Below, piece by piece: positions 45,086 to 55,979 of a DNA stretch of 64,000 nucleotides (positions are counted from its first letter, which is position 1; every line of letters starts with the position of its first letter). The notes under the pieces were generated by a model. The model did not search any database, was not told the DNA's origin, and saw only the letters and a program-made list of their open reading frames with translations. This DNA is from Rhizobium rhizogenes NBRC 13257. Its GTDB lineage: Bacteria; Pseudomonadota; Alphaproteobacteria; Rhizobiales; Rhizobiaceae. The translations under genes were made by a program, and so were the position numbers. The DNA is taken from the NCBI RefSeq assembly GCF_000696095.1, contig NZ_BAYX01000013.1, positions 157,476 to 221,475 of the forward strand, given 5' to 3'.

Positions 45086-48000
45086 TTGGCTATTATGTTT
45101 TTGAGAGTGAAATCGATTAGCCGCGGAGCGGGACACAACGTCGTCTCGGCTGCTGCCTATCGTCATCGCGCCAAGATGATGGATGAACAGGTGGGTACTA
45201 AGTTCCGCTACACCGCAGGGGCGGACGAACTCGTCCATGAGGAACTCGCTCTGCCTGACGACACGCCGGCATGGTTGCGAATTGCGATCGACGGACGATC
45301 GGTTGCCGGCGCCAGCGAAGCGCTTTGGAATGCGGTCGATTATTTCGAGACCCGGCGTAATGCACAATTGGCCCGCGAGATCATCCTTGCGCTTCCAAAC
45401 GAGCTCAGCAGGAAGGAGAATATCGCCCTGGTGCGCGACTTCGTTCGCGAGAATTTGGTGTCGCGCGGGATGGTGGCCGACTGGGTCTATCACGACAAGA
45501 AGGGTAATCCGCACGTCCACGTCATGACCACGCTACGTCCACTGACAGCGGACGGATTCGGGCCGAAGGGAGTCGCTGTCGTCGACGACAGCGGTGAGCC
45601 ATTGCGCCTCAAAACCCCCGACATGCCGAAAGGAAAAAACATTTACCGTCCGTGGGCGGGCAACAAGGCAACGATGGAGGAGTGGAAGCTTGCCTGGGCT
45701 GAAACGGTAACGCACCATCTGGCACTTGCCGGCCACGATATCCGCATAGACGGCCGCTCCTACGAGGAGCAGGGGTTGCGGGGAATGGGGCAGCGCCATC
45801 TCGATCCTGTCCGTACGGCGCGTCTGCGCAAAGGTGCCGATGTCTATTTTGCCCCGGCAGCATTGGCGCAGCGTTACGAGAGGGCGGATCGTCTCGCCGC
45901 CGACCCCGGCCTACTGCTTAGGCAACTCAGCAATGAGCGCTCGACTTTCGATGAAACCGAGATCGCCCGCGCCCTGCACCGCTATGTTGATGATCCAATC
46001 GTCTTTGCCAATATCCGCGCGAAACTGATGGCCTCGGATGATTTGGTGATGCTGCGGCCGCAGCAGATGAGTGCGGAAACTGGTGGGGTCGAGCGGCCGG
46101 CAGTCTTCACTACGCGCGCGACGATCAGGACCGAATTCCATATGGCACGGTCGGCATTCAACCTCTCGAACATCGGTGGCTTTGCGGTATCGTCATCCCA
46201 AGTTGATGCTGCGATGGTTGAATTTGAAGCAACACTCGGCAAGGTCATCCGCCTGGACGCCGAACAGGTGGATGCGGTCCGGTATATCACAGCTGACAGC
46301 GGCATTGTCGCAGTCGTCGGTATTGCGGGTGCTGGCAAATCGACATTGCTGAGTGTGGCACGCATCGCCTGGGAAGGAGAAGGCAGACGCGTCCTCGGAG
46401 CAGCGCTCGCCGGCAAGGCGGCGGCGGCATTGAATGATAGCTCCGGGATCCGCTCGCGTACGATTGCCGCTTGGGAGCTTGCCTGGGAAAACGAACATGA
46501 CCTGCTGCAGAAAGGCGACGTGTTGGTTCTAGACGAAGCTGGCATGGTATCGTCGGAACAGATGGCGCGTCTTCTCAAACGCGTCGAGGATGCCGGCGCG
46601 AAAGCGGTTCTTGTCGGCGACGCGATGCAACTCCAGCCGATCCAGGCGGGAGCTTCCTTCCGTGCCATCGTCGAGCGCATCGGCTTTGTCGAATTGGTCG
46701 GCGTTCGCCGCCAGAGACACGAATGGGCTCGAGATGCATCTCGTCTGTTTGCCCGTGGAAAGGTCGAGGAAGCCTTGAGTGTCTATAGCGCCCATGGCCA
46801 TCTCCTCGAAAGTGACACGCGGAACGATGCGGTTCAACGGATCGTCTCCGACTGGGCCAACGCTCGCAATGATGCCATTGCCAAGGCAGAGGTTGAAGGT
46901 CGTAAGTTGCGTGGCGACGAGTTGATGGTTCTCGCCCACACCAATAACGATGTGAGACGCCTCAACGACGCGATCCGCGCGGTTATGTTGCATCAGGATG
47001 TGCTCGGGGAGGGTCGGTCGTTTCGCACCGAGCGCGGCAAACGTGAGTTCTCCGTGGGCGACCGGATCATCTTTCTGGAAAATGCGCGGTTCGTCGAACC
47101 CAGGGCCCCTCATCTAACTGTTCAGCATGTCAAGAACGGCATGTTTGGAACGGTGATATCGACAGCGGATCGGGGTGGAAGACCATTCCTTTTCGTTCGG
47201 TTGGATAATGGTCGGGACGTTATGTTTGCGGAAGACACTTATCGCAATGTTGACCATGGCTACGCCGCAACGATTCACAAGACCCAAGGATCGACCTTCG
47301 ACCGCGCTTTCGTGCTGGCAAGCGGGATGATGGACCGACACCTGACCTATGTTGCCATGACGCGTCATCGCGAGCGTGTCGATCTTTATGCGGCAATGGA
47401 AGATTTTCAGCCAAAGTTGGAATGGGGCAAGACGGCACGTGTCGAACATGCCGCCGGCATCACCGGCGAGCTTGTTGAAACTGGGCTTGCGACGTTTCGC
47501 AAGCAGGACGATGCCGGTCCTTCTCCTTATGTTGACGTCAAAACGGGCGATGGAACCACGCATCGCCTTTGGGGCGTCAGTCTGCCCAAGGCGCTTGAGG
47601 ATGCCGGCGTGAGGATCGGCGATACCGCGACCCTGCGCAAGGATGGAACCGAAAAAGTTATCGTTAAAGTGCCTGTCATTGATGAGGAAACGGGCGCGAA
47701 GCACTTTGAGGCTCGTGTTGTCGAACGCAATATCTGGACAGCGTATTCAATTGAAAAGGCCGAGGATCGGATGGAGCAGCTTGCCACCGAACATCACCGG
47801 CCGGCGCTCTTTGCGCAACTAGTCGAACGGCTGTCGCGCTCCGGCGAAAAGACGGCGACGCTCGATTTCGAAAATGAGGCGTCTTATCGATCCGTGGCTT
47901 TCGACTTCGCTCGGCGGCGCGGCATCGACACCATCGCGGATTATAGTCACGCCGTCGAGGCGCAGACTGAGCGGCTATCCAGTTGGCTTGCCGAACAACG

Positions 48001-49687
48001 TGATCACGTGGTGCGGCTCTGGCAGCGGGCAAGCGTTGCTTTCGGTATCGCGATCGAAACTTCGGGTCGAAATACCGCTATTCACGCAACACAGCACAAA
48101 AACGCATTGCCCGCTTCGGTCGCGGATGCTTCCGATCTACTGCCCGCAGTGAAATCCTTTACCCGATCGATTGCGGAAGATGCGCGTCTTGCCCAACTGG
48201 CATCTCCTCAATGGAAGGAACGAGAAGCGATCCTGCGTCCGCTGCTTGAGCGAATCTATCGTGAGCCAGATAGAGCGCTTTCCCGTCTGAACGAACAATC
48301 ATGGAACCTCGCATTGGATCCAGGCATCATGGCGGACCGGTTGTCACGCTCTCCGCAAAGCCTAGGTGCGTTGCAGGGCAGCAACACGCTGATCGACGGC
48401 CGCGGTGATCGAGCGAAGAGGGCCGCCGCCTTGGCCGCGGTGCCCGAATTGGCGGCTCTTGCACGGGCGCACGCAACCGAGTTTCGCAAGCAGGCGGATC
48501 GGTTCGACGGTCGCGAACGAAGGCGTCGGTTGCGTATGGAGATTGCGGTGCCAGGCCTTTCCGACAATGCGAAAAGGCGACTTGCTGAGGTCGAGGCGGT
48601 CCGGCAGAAGAATGGGCAGGAAGCAAACCGCACAGTATTGCGCATTGCCGCGGAGGATCGTTTCGTTGTTCAGGAGATCAAGGCGGTGAGTGAAGCCTTG
48701 AGCCGCCGGTTCGGATGGAATGCCTTTACGGAAAAGACTGATCAGCTCGCAGAGCGCGATATCGCGATGGGCATGCCGGAAGCGATTGGCAAGGAAAAGC
48801 GGACCGAGTTGATCGCGATATTTGCTGCTGTCAAACGCTTCGCCGCCGAGCATCAGCTCGCTGAGCAACGGGATCCTTCCAAGATCGTTGCCGCGGCCAC
48901 CTCCGACGACCTCAACAGCATACCTGCGATGTTGCCGGCGGTTACAAAATTCAAGGCAAGCCTCGATGAAGAGGCACGGGTGCGCGTGAGCGAGACTGCG
49001 CATTACAAAAAGGCAAGAGCAGCACTCGCTGCCGCCGCGTCCGTGATCTGGCGCGACCCCGCAGCCGCCGTGGCGACAATCGAAGATCTGGTGCGCAAGC
49101 AGGTCGACCCTGAGCGTATTGCGCGTGCCGTTGCCACAGAACCAACTGCCTATGGCCCTCTACGCGGTAGTGGCAGGACGATGGATAGGCTGCTCGCCGG
49201 TGGTCGCGAGCGCAGGCAAGCGCTGCAGGCGGTTGACGCAGTTAGTGCTGATATTCACTCTCTCGGTCGATATTACTTGAGCGCTTTTGAGAACGAAAAA
49301 TCGGCGGTCGTGATCGAGCGGGGGCGGATGGCAGTCCCTATTCCAGCGTTGACAAGAATTGCCCAGACTGAGCTGCGTCACATCACGTCCGAGACGGAGA
49401 AGAACCCGCGTGAGTTGGCACGACTGGTCCGGTCGTTGTCACCGGACGTCCGGCAGGAATTTTCTCTTGTCAGCAAGGCACTTGATGCTCGCTTCGGACC
49501 GGGTGCAATTTCACGCAACGAGGCTGGTGTTGCCAACATGGTCTCAAAGTCTCAGCAATCGGCCTTCAAAGCCCTCCTTGGGCAATTGCGCACAGTTCAG
49601 CGTGCCGTCGCCATAGATAGGGCAGAAGAGATTATCGCCGAGCGCCAACGTCGAACGATCAGCCGTGCCCGCGGTGTTGATCGCTGA
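45086..49687 (+). CDS. traA: TraA relaxase-helicase with tandem BID-like domains
   Basis: 1533 residues. The MOBQ relaxase domain (about 1-230) has the N-terminal FLRVKSISRGAGHNVVSAAAY pattern with the catalytic Tyr region, and the metal-binding NPHVHVM. The RecD-like helicase follows: Walker A GIAGAGKSTLL near 415, VLDEAGMVSS near 479 and AATIHKTQGSTFDRAF near 727. The C-terminal half holds two copies of a helical domain (about 1040-1170 and 1305-1440), each with (Y/W)R(E/D)P, an L-x-G-S-x-x-x-x-(D/R) loop and RR-rich helices, matching the BID secretion-signal domain known from such TraA proteins. TTG 45086 is the start (AAGGGAG six bases upstream). It nicks oriT and is carried into the recipient. 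Confidence 0.93.
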   Translation: MAIMFLRVKSISRGAGHNVVSAAAYRHRAKMMDEQVGTKFRYTAGADELVHEELALPDDTPAWLRIAIDGRSVAGASEALWNAVDYFETRRNAQLAREIILALPNELSRKENIALVRDFVRENLVSRGMVADWVYHDKKGNPHVHVMTTLRPLTADGFGPKGVAVVDDSGEPLRLKTPDMPKGKNIYRPWAGNKATMEEWKLAWAETVTHHLALAGHDIRIDGRSYEEQGLRGMGQRHLDPVRTARLRKGADVYFAPAALAQRYERADRLAADPGLLLRQLSNERSTFDETEIARALHRYVDDPIVFANIRAKLMASDDLVMLRPQQMSAETGGVERPAVFTTRATIRTEFHMARSAFNLSNIGGFAVSSSQVDAAMVEFEATLGKVIRLDAEQVDAVRYITADSGIVAVVGIAGAGKSTLLSVARIAWEGEGRRVLGAALAGKAAAALNDSSGIRSRTIAAWELAWENEHDLLQKGDVLVLDEAGMVSSEQMARLLKRVEDAGAKAVLVGDAMQLQPIQAGASFRAIVERIGFVELVGVRRQRHEWARDASRLFARGKVEEALSVYSAHGHLLESDTRNDAVQRIVSDWANARNDAIAKAEVEGRKLRGDELMVLAHTNNDVRRLNDAIRAVMLHQDVLGEGRSFRTERGKREFSVGDRIIFLENARFVEPRAPHLTVQHVKNGMFGTVISTADRGGRPFLFVRLDNGRDVMFAEDTYRNVDHGYAATIHKTQGSTFDRAFVLASGMMDRHLTYVAMTRHRERVDLYAAMEDFQPKLEWGKTARVEHAAGITGELVETGLATFRKQDDAGPSPYVDVKTGDGTTHRLWGVSLPKALEDAGVRIGDTATLRKDGTEKVIVKVPVIDEETGAKHFEARVVERNIWTAYSIEKAEDRMEQLATEHHRPALFAQLVERLSRSGEKTATLDFENEASYRSVAFDFARRRGIDTIADYSHAVEAQTERLSSWLAEQRDHVVRLWQRASVAFGIAIETSGRNTAIHATQHKNALPASVADASDLLPAVKSFTRSIAEDARLAQLASPQWKEREAILRPLLERIYREPDRALSRLNEQSWNLALDPGIMADRLSRSPQSLGALQGSNTLIDGRGDRAKRAAALAAVPELAALARAHATEFRKQADRFDGRERRRRLRMEIAVPGLSDNAKRRLAEVEAVRQKNGQEANRTVLRIAAEDRFVVQEIKAVSEALSRRFGWNAFTEKTDQLAERDIAMGMPEAIGKEKRTELIAIFAAVKRFAAEHQLAEQRDPSKIVAAATSDDLNSIPAMLPAVTKFKASLDEEARVRVSETAHYKKARAALAAAASVIWRDPAAAVATIEDLVRKQVDPERIARAVATEPTAYGPLRGSGRTMDRLLAGGRERRQALQAVDAVSADIHSLGRYYLSAFENEKSAVVIERGRMAVPIPALTRIAQTELRHITSETEKNPRELARLVRSLSPDVRQEFSLVSKALDARFGPGAISRNEAGVANMVSKSQQSAFKALLGQLRTVQRAVAIDRAEEIIAERQRRTISRARGVDR

Positions 49688-49819
49688 GAATGTGCGGAGA
49701 TGTTAAAGGGAAACGACAGGCTCATATCCGGGTCCGTTGTCGAGGAGCCGCCTTCGGGTAGTGCAACGGAAGCGAAGATGCGGGTTGTCCGGCTGGTGAT
49801 GAGTGGTGGCGAGATAGCG

Positions 49820-49852
49820 ACAGGCCTGAATGCCGGTTTTGGATCGGCCTGT
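49820..49852 (+). terminator. Possible terminator after traA
   Basis: ACAGGCC and GGCCTGT arms with a 19-base loop, followed by TTCTCCC. It lies about 130 bases after the traA stop, at the edge of the tra block. The weak U-run makes it uncertain. Confidence 0.35.
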
Positions 49853-49958
49853 TTCTCCCTAAATTTTTCTTGCCTTGCAACTCGTCCAGAGGTCTCTAAT
49901 TCTAGGCGTCGGATCAAGCACGATCTTGCATGCTTGGGCAGTACATCGTTGAGAAGGG

Positions 49959-50948
49959 ATGGCTATGGCAGGGGAAACGGTTCTTGTGGTCGGAGGCGCC
50001 GGCTATATCGGCTCGCACACATGTCTGGATCTGGCGAACAAAGGGTTCCAGCCCGTCGTCTACGACAATTTCTCCAACGGTCATCGCGAGTTCGTCAAAT
50101 GGGGTCCGGCCGAAGAAGGCGATATCCGCGACCGGGCGCGCCTTGATGAAGTCCTGGCGAAATACAAGCCGGCCGCCATCCTGCATTTTGCGGCGCTGAT
50201 CGAGGTGGGCGAATCTGTCAAGGATCCCGTCTCCTTCTATGAAAACAACGTCATCGGCACGCTGACGCTGCTGGCGGCGGCGCAGGCGGCCGGCATTGGA
50301 GCCTTCGTCTTCTCCTCTACCTGCGCCACCTATGGCCTGCCGCAGAGCGTGCCGCTCGACGAGAGCCACCGTCAGGTGCCGATCAATCCCTATGGCCGCA
50401 CCAAATATATCGTCGAGCAGGCGCTCGCCGACTACGATCAGTACAAGGGCCTGCGTTCCGTGGTGCTGCGCTATTTCAACGCTGCCGGCGCCGATTTCGA
50501 AGGGCGCATCGGTGAATGGCATACGCCGGAAACCCACGCCATTCCGCTGGCGATCGACGCGGCGCTCGGCCGCCGCCAGGGCTTCAAGGTCTTCGGCAGC
50601 GATTACGACACGCGCGACGGCACCTGCGTGCGCGACTATATCCACGTCCTCGATCTTGCGGACGCGCATGTGCGGGCGGTGGAATATCTGCTCAGGGGCA
50701 GCGAGTCCGTTGCGCTTAACCTCGGCACAGGCACAGGCACGACGGTTAAGGAACTGCTGGGAGCCATCGAAACTGTGTCGGAACGGCCGTTCCCGGTCGA
50801 ATATGTCGGCCGGCGCGAGGGTGATTCGACTACGCTGGTCGCCAACAACGACAAGGCTCGCGATATTCTCGGCTGGTCACCGCAATACGATCTGTCGCGG
50901 ATCATAGAATCCGCCTGGAACTGGCATGCCAAATCCAACCAGCATTGA
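49959..50948 (+). CDS. galE: UDP-glucose 4-epimerase GalE
   Basis: 329 residues. Cofactor loop VVGGAGYIGSH, FAALIEVGESV, FSSTCATYG with catalytic Ser/Thr, YGRTKYIVE with Tyr/Lys, and LRYFNAAGAD, all GalE/ExoB signatures. It interconverts UDP-glucose and UDP-galactose for exopolysaccharide and LPS. GAAGGG precedes ATG 49959. It overlaps the downstream sulfatase gene by 23 bases. This begins a host-like stretch after the tra block. Confidence 0.93.
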   Translation: MAMAGETVLVVGGAGYIGSHTCLDLANKGFQPVVYDNFSNGHREFVKWGPAEEGDIRDRARLDEVLAKYKPAAILHFAALIEVGESVKDPVSFYENNVIGTLTLLAAAQAAGIGAFVFSSTCATYGLPQSVPLDESHRQVPINPYGRTKYIVEQALADYDQYKGLRSVVLRYFNAAGADFEGRIGEWHTPETHAIPLAIDAALGRRQGFKVFGSDYDTRDGTCVRDYIHVLDLADAHVRAVEYLLRGSESVALNLGTGTGTTVKELLGAIETVSERPFPVEYVGRREGDSTTLVANNDKARDILGWSPQYDLSRIIESAWNWHAKSNQH

Positions 50949-52482
50949 GTGGCGTCCCTCGGGTAAGCGCCCCAATGTGTTGCTGATATCGGCCGATCAG
51001 TGGCGGGGTGATTGCCTCTCCGCTGTCGGCCATGCCAGCGTGAAGACGCCGAATGTCGATGCGTTAGCGCAAGATGGAGTGTTGTTTACCCGGCATTTCG
51101 CAGGCACAGCACCCTGTTCGCCGGCGCGAGCGACGCTTTATACCGGCCTCTATCAGATGAACCATCGCGTTTGCCGCAATGGATCGCCGCTGGATGCCCG
51201 GTTCGACAATCTGGCGCTTGCCGCCCGGCGCGGCGGTTACGATCCGACGCTGTTTGGCTATACCGATACGGCTCCCGATCCGCGCGGCATGGATCCGAAC
51301 GATCCGCATCTGACCACCTATGAAGGTGTGCTCCCCGGCTTCAGTGCCCGCCAACTCCTGCCCGAGCATGAGAAGCAGTGGCTTTCCTGGCTGCGTTCGC
51401 GCGGCCATCCGGAAGCGACGAGCCGCGATATCCATATTCCCGTCGGGGCAACGCCTGGCGAAATTTCCGATGCTGCGCCGGCCTATTCCAAGGATGAGAC
51501 ACAGACGGCCTTTCTCGCCGGCGAATTCATCCGCTGGCTCGGCGAACAGGACGCGCCGTGGTTCGCGCATGTCTCGTTCCTGAGGCCGCATCCGCCGTTT
51601 TCAGTGCCGGAACCCTATAATCGCATGTTTACACCAAGCGACGGACCGGCCTTTGCGCGTGCTGCAAATCGTGAGGCGGAACAGGCGGTTCATCCCCTTC
51701 TCGCCTTCGCCTTGCCGCTGATCGGCAAGGACAGCTTCATTTATGGCGGTGAAGGATCTGCGAGCGACTGGACATCAGAGGATCTATCGGCCATCCGCGC
51801 CATTTATTACGGCATGATCGCCGAGGTGGACACGCAGCTCGGGCGGATCTGGCAGGCGCTCAAGAATGTCGGAGCCTGGGACGATACGCTGATCATCTTC
51901 ACCTCCGACCATGCCGAAATGATGGGTGATCACTGGATGCTCGGCAAGGGCGGCTTTTTCGACGGCAGCTATCATGTGCCGCTGGTCATCCGTGATCCCG
52001 GCCATCCGGCGGGTGCGGGCCGGCAGGTCGAACGCTTCACCAGTGCCGCCGATATCTTTCCGACTCTCTGCGACCGGCTTGGCCTCGTGCCCGACAATCA
52101 TCTCGATGGCGGGACACTCGTGCCTTTTCTGGAGGGCGGCGAGCCGGAGGGTTGGCGCGACGCGGCGTTCTGGGAGTTCGATTTCCGCGATATCGCCAAG
52201 GGCGAGGCGGAGCGGCATTTCGGGTTGAAGTCGAATGCCTGCAATCTCGCCGTCATCAGGGACGAGCGTTTTAAGTACGTGCATTTTGCCGGTCTGCCGC
52301 CGCTGCTCTACGATCTGGCGAAGGATCCGATGGAGCTGACCAATGTTGCCGCTGACGCTGATTATGCGGCGGTGCGGCTGGGTTATGCCGAAAAGCTGTT
52401 GTCCTTGCGGGCGCAGCATCTCGACCAGACGCTTGCCTATACCGAGCTGACAGAAAAAGGGCCGGTTTCACGCCGGCCCTAA
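50926..52482 (+). CDS. Sulfatase / phosphonate monoester hydrolase family enzyme
   Basis: 518 residues of the alkaline phosphatase-like superfamily. Metal-binding SADQWRGD (22-29), the formylglycine motif CSPAR (64-68, C-x-P-x-R), HVSFLRPHPPF and the second metal site TSDHAEMMGDHWMLGKGG are present. The active-site Cys must be converted to formylglycine; the maturation enzyme is not in the window. Substrates could be sulfate esters or phosphonate/phosphate mono- or diesters; rhizobial members are known for broad activity. No signal peptide, so cytoplasmic. It overlaps galE, which hints at a joint role in glycan or osmolyte turnover. Confidence 0.88.
   Translation: MPNPTSIEWRPSGKRPNVLLISADQWRGDCLSAVGHASVKTPNVDALAQDGVLFTRHFAGTAPCSPARATLYTGLYQMNHRVCRNGSPLDARFDNLALAARRGGYDPTLFGYTDTAPDPRGMDPNDPHLTTYEGVLPGFSARQLLPEHEKQWLSWLRSRGHPEATSRDIHIPVGATPGEISDAAPAYSKDETQTAFLAGEFIRWLGEQDAPWFAHVSFLRPHPPFSVPEPYNRMFTPSDGPAFARAANREAEQAVHPLLAFALPLIGKDSFIYGGEGSASDWTSEDLSAIRAIYYGMIAEVDTQLGRIWQALKNVGAWDDTLIIFTSDHAEMMGDHWMLGKGGFFDGSYHVPLVIRDPGHPAGAGRQVERFTSAADIFPTLCDRLGLVPDNHLDGGTLVPFLEGGEPEGWRDAAFWEFDFRDIAKGEAERHFGLKSNACNLAVIRDERFKYVHFAGLPPLLYDLAKDPMELTNVAADADYAAVRLGYAEKLLSLRAQHLDQTLAYTELTEKGPVSRRP
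52454..52480 (-). terminator. Intrinsic terminator for DUF1993 gene, overlapping sulfatase end
   Basis: AGGGCCGG and CCGGCCCT arms (8 bp, 7-base loop) lie at 52458-52480; on the minus strand the hairpin is followed by five T. It therefore ends the minus-strand gene at 52504-53010, while its arms overlap the last codons and TAA of the sulfatase. Confidence 0.75.
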
Positions 52483-52503
52483 TCAACGTTCAGCAGTAGT
52501 CCA

Positions 52504-53010
52504 TCAAGAGAACGCACCAAGATAGGTCATCTTGCCGACCGGCAGGCCGCGGCTGCGCAGGATGGCGTGTGCGGTCGTGATGTGGAAGAAGAAATTGGGC
52601 AGGGCGAAGCTTGCGAGCAGGTTCTCACCGGTGAAGACCATCGTCTTGCCGCCGGGCGAAATCGTCACTTCACGGCTTTCACTGCCCGCCATCGTCTCCG
52701 GCGTGATCGTCGCCAGGAAATCCTGTGTCTTTTTCAGGCGTTCGCGCAGTTCGGCAACGGTCGTCTCATTGTCCTCGAAACGCGGCGCCTCGACGCCGGT
52801 CAACCGGACAATGGCAAGCTTGGCGCTGTCAGAGGCGCGCTGGAACTGACCGGAGAGCGGCAGCATGTCATCGATGAGCCGTGCGCCGACAAGCTCTTTT
52901 GGGTCGATGCCTTTCTCCGCGGCATAGGTCTCGATAGCATCGAGATAGGTCGCAAGGATCGTAAGACCGCGTTGAAAGACGGGAACTGAGAAGCTGTACA
53001 TCGAGGGCAT
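52504..53010 (-). CDS. DUF1993 family protein
   Basis: 168 residues that match DUF1993 (FQRGLTILATYLDAIETYAAEKG, LIDDMLPLSGQFQRASDSAK, LPNFFFHITTAHAILRSRG). The fold is a DinB-like four-helix bundle of unknown function. No signal peptide. It has its own terminator and converges with the sulfatase gene. Confidence 0.85.
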   Translation of the reverse strand: MPSMYSFSVPVFQRGLTILATYLDAIETYAAEKGIDPKELVGARLIDDMLPLSGQFQRASDSAKLAIVRLTGVEAPRFEDNETTVAELRERLKKTQDFLATITPETMAGSESREVTISPGGKTMVFTGENLLASFALPNFFFHITTAHAILRSRGLPVGKMTYLGAFS

Positions 53011-53216
53011 GCTGGTTCTCCATTGTCGGCCGGTGGGGGTATTCGGCCCGATAGTATCGGCGTTTTACGCCACTTCGATGTCGATGGAATGTCCGTTCCA
53101 TCGGATCGAGTGGCTGAGATGTGGGTTCGAACACCGGCTTTTACAGCCTTTCCCCATCAAAAATTCCGCTATTGCCCTGAGAACTTCGTCTCCGCCGGGA
53201 CGGTTACAAAATAGTG

Positions 53217-53246
53217 TTGACGTTTTCCTTGGGAAATGGAATAAAT
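53217..53246 (+). promoter_or_regulatory. Likely sigma-70 promoter of the inositol-type transporter
   Basis: TTGACG (53217-53222), 18 bases, then ATAAAT (53241-53246). The -10 lies inside the palindrome at 53238-53251. The first gene starts 150 bases downstream. Confidence 0.5.
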
Positions 53247-53251
53247 ATTCC
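53238..53251. promoter_or_regulatory. IolR-type operator GGAA-N6-TTCC
   Basis: GGAATAAATATTCC: inverted arms GGAATA/TATTCC with a 2-base centre. This is exactly the GGAA-N6-TTCC pattern described for the IolR repressor of inositol genes in Sinorhizobium. It overlaps the presumed -10, which suits repression. Confidence 0.6.
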
Positions 53252-53399
53252 GCATAGTGAATTTTACGGTTTGTTTGTTCCGTTTTTAGGCCGCCGTTAT
53301 GGGAGTGATGGCAGCTTGGATTGTTGGCCCTGCGGTCGAAGCCGAGGGTTCCGGTATTAATGAGGGGTGTGGCCGGACACCGCAATTGGGAGGAAAATC

Positions 53400-54329
53400 A
53401 TGAGAAAACTTATCATTGGCTCCGCTATGGCGCTTATGCTCTCGACGGCGGCGCATGCCGAAACCATCGGTGTGTCGATGGCGCTGTTCGACGACAACTT
53501 CCTGACCGTTCTGCGCAACGGTATGCAGGATTATGCCAAGACGGTTGATGGCGTGAAGCTGCAGGTCGAAGACGCGCAGAACGACATCGCCAAGCAGCAG
53601 AGCCAGATCCAGAACTTCATCGCCAGTAAGGTAGACGCCATCATCGTCAACCCGGTCGATACGGATGCGACGGCTGCCATCTCGAAGCTGGCGGCAGAGG
53701 CGAAGATCCCGCTGATCTTCGTCAACCGCGAGCCGGCGAACGTCGACAGCCTGCCGGAAGGGCAAGCCTTTGTCGCCTCGAACGAGGTGGAATCCGGTAC
53801 GCTGGAAGCCAAGGAAGTTTGCCGTCTTCTCGGCGGCAAGGGCAAGGCCGTCGTCATGATGGGCGAACTGTCCAACCAGGCGGCCCGCATGCGTACCAAG
53901 GACGTGCATGACGTTCTCGCCACCGACGAATGCAAGGGCATCACCATCGTCCAGGAGCAGACCGCCAACTGGCAGCGTACCCAGGGCGCCGACCTTGTGA
54001 CCAACTGGCTCTCCAGCGGTCTCGAATTCGATGCCGTCATTGCCAACAACGACGAAATGGCAATTGGTGCTATCCAGGCGCTGAAGGCTTCTGGCAAGTC
54101 GCTGGACAAGATTGTCGTCGCCGGTGTCGACGCGACGCAAGATGCCTTGGCTTCGATGCAGGCCGGCGATCTGAAGGTCACGGTGTTCCAGGACGCCGCC
54201 GGCCAGGGCAAGGGTGCGGTGGATGCCGCGCTGAAGCTTGCCAAGGGCGAAAAGGTTGAGAAGAAGGTCTACATTCCCTTCCAGCTCGTGACGCCGGCAA
54301 ACGTCAAGGACTTCGTCAAGAAGAACTGA
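53400..54329 (+). CDS. Sugar ABC transporter substrate-binding protein (inositol-type)
   Basis: 309 residues with a signal peptide (to about 20, AAHAE) and the periplasmic binding protein 1 fold (RbsB family): VSMALFDDNFLTVLRNG, ASKVDAIIVNPVDTDAT, FVNREP, NNDEMAIGAIQALK, VAGVDATQDAL. The overall pattern fits the inositol/rhizopine-binding subgroup (IbpA, MocB-like). It captures the ligand for the transporter encoded downstream. ATG 53400 follows GGGAGGAAAA. The IolR-like operator supports inositol as the ligand. Confidence 0.88.
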   Translation: MRKLIIGSAMALMLSTAAHAETIGVSMALFDDNFLTVLRNGMQDYAKTVDGVKLQVEDAQNDIAKQQSQIQNFIASKVDAIIVNPVDTDATAAISKLAAEAKIPLIFVNREPANVDSLPEGQAFVASNEVESGTLEAKEVCRLLGGKGKAVVMMGELSNQAARMRTKDVHDVLATDECKGITIVQEQTANWQRTQGADLVTNWLSSGLEFDAVIANNDEMAIGAIQALKASGKSLDKIVVAGVDATQDALASMQAGDLKVTVFQDAAGQGKGAVDAALKLAKGEKVEKKVYIPFQLVTPANVKDFVKKN

Positions 54330-54404
54330 TCGCGTTCATATCGACGGATGCGGGCGCGTGAGCCCGCATCCTCACAAATTCCGCCACATTCCGGGAGAGA
54401 AAAG

Positions 54405-55946
<1,542 letters not shown>

Positions 55947-55979
55947 TCCGCGCCGGCCATCGCAAGGGAGGATTGAACC

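Larger units (their letters stand above)
53011..53399. other. Promoter region of the sugar transporter operon
   Basis: 389 bases between the divergent DUF1993 and ABC transporter genes. It contains a likely sigma-70 promoter and a GGAA-N6-TTCC operator (listed separately). Nothing else is recognised. Confidence 0.6.
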
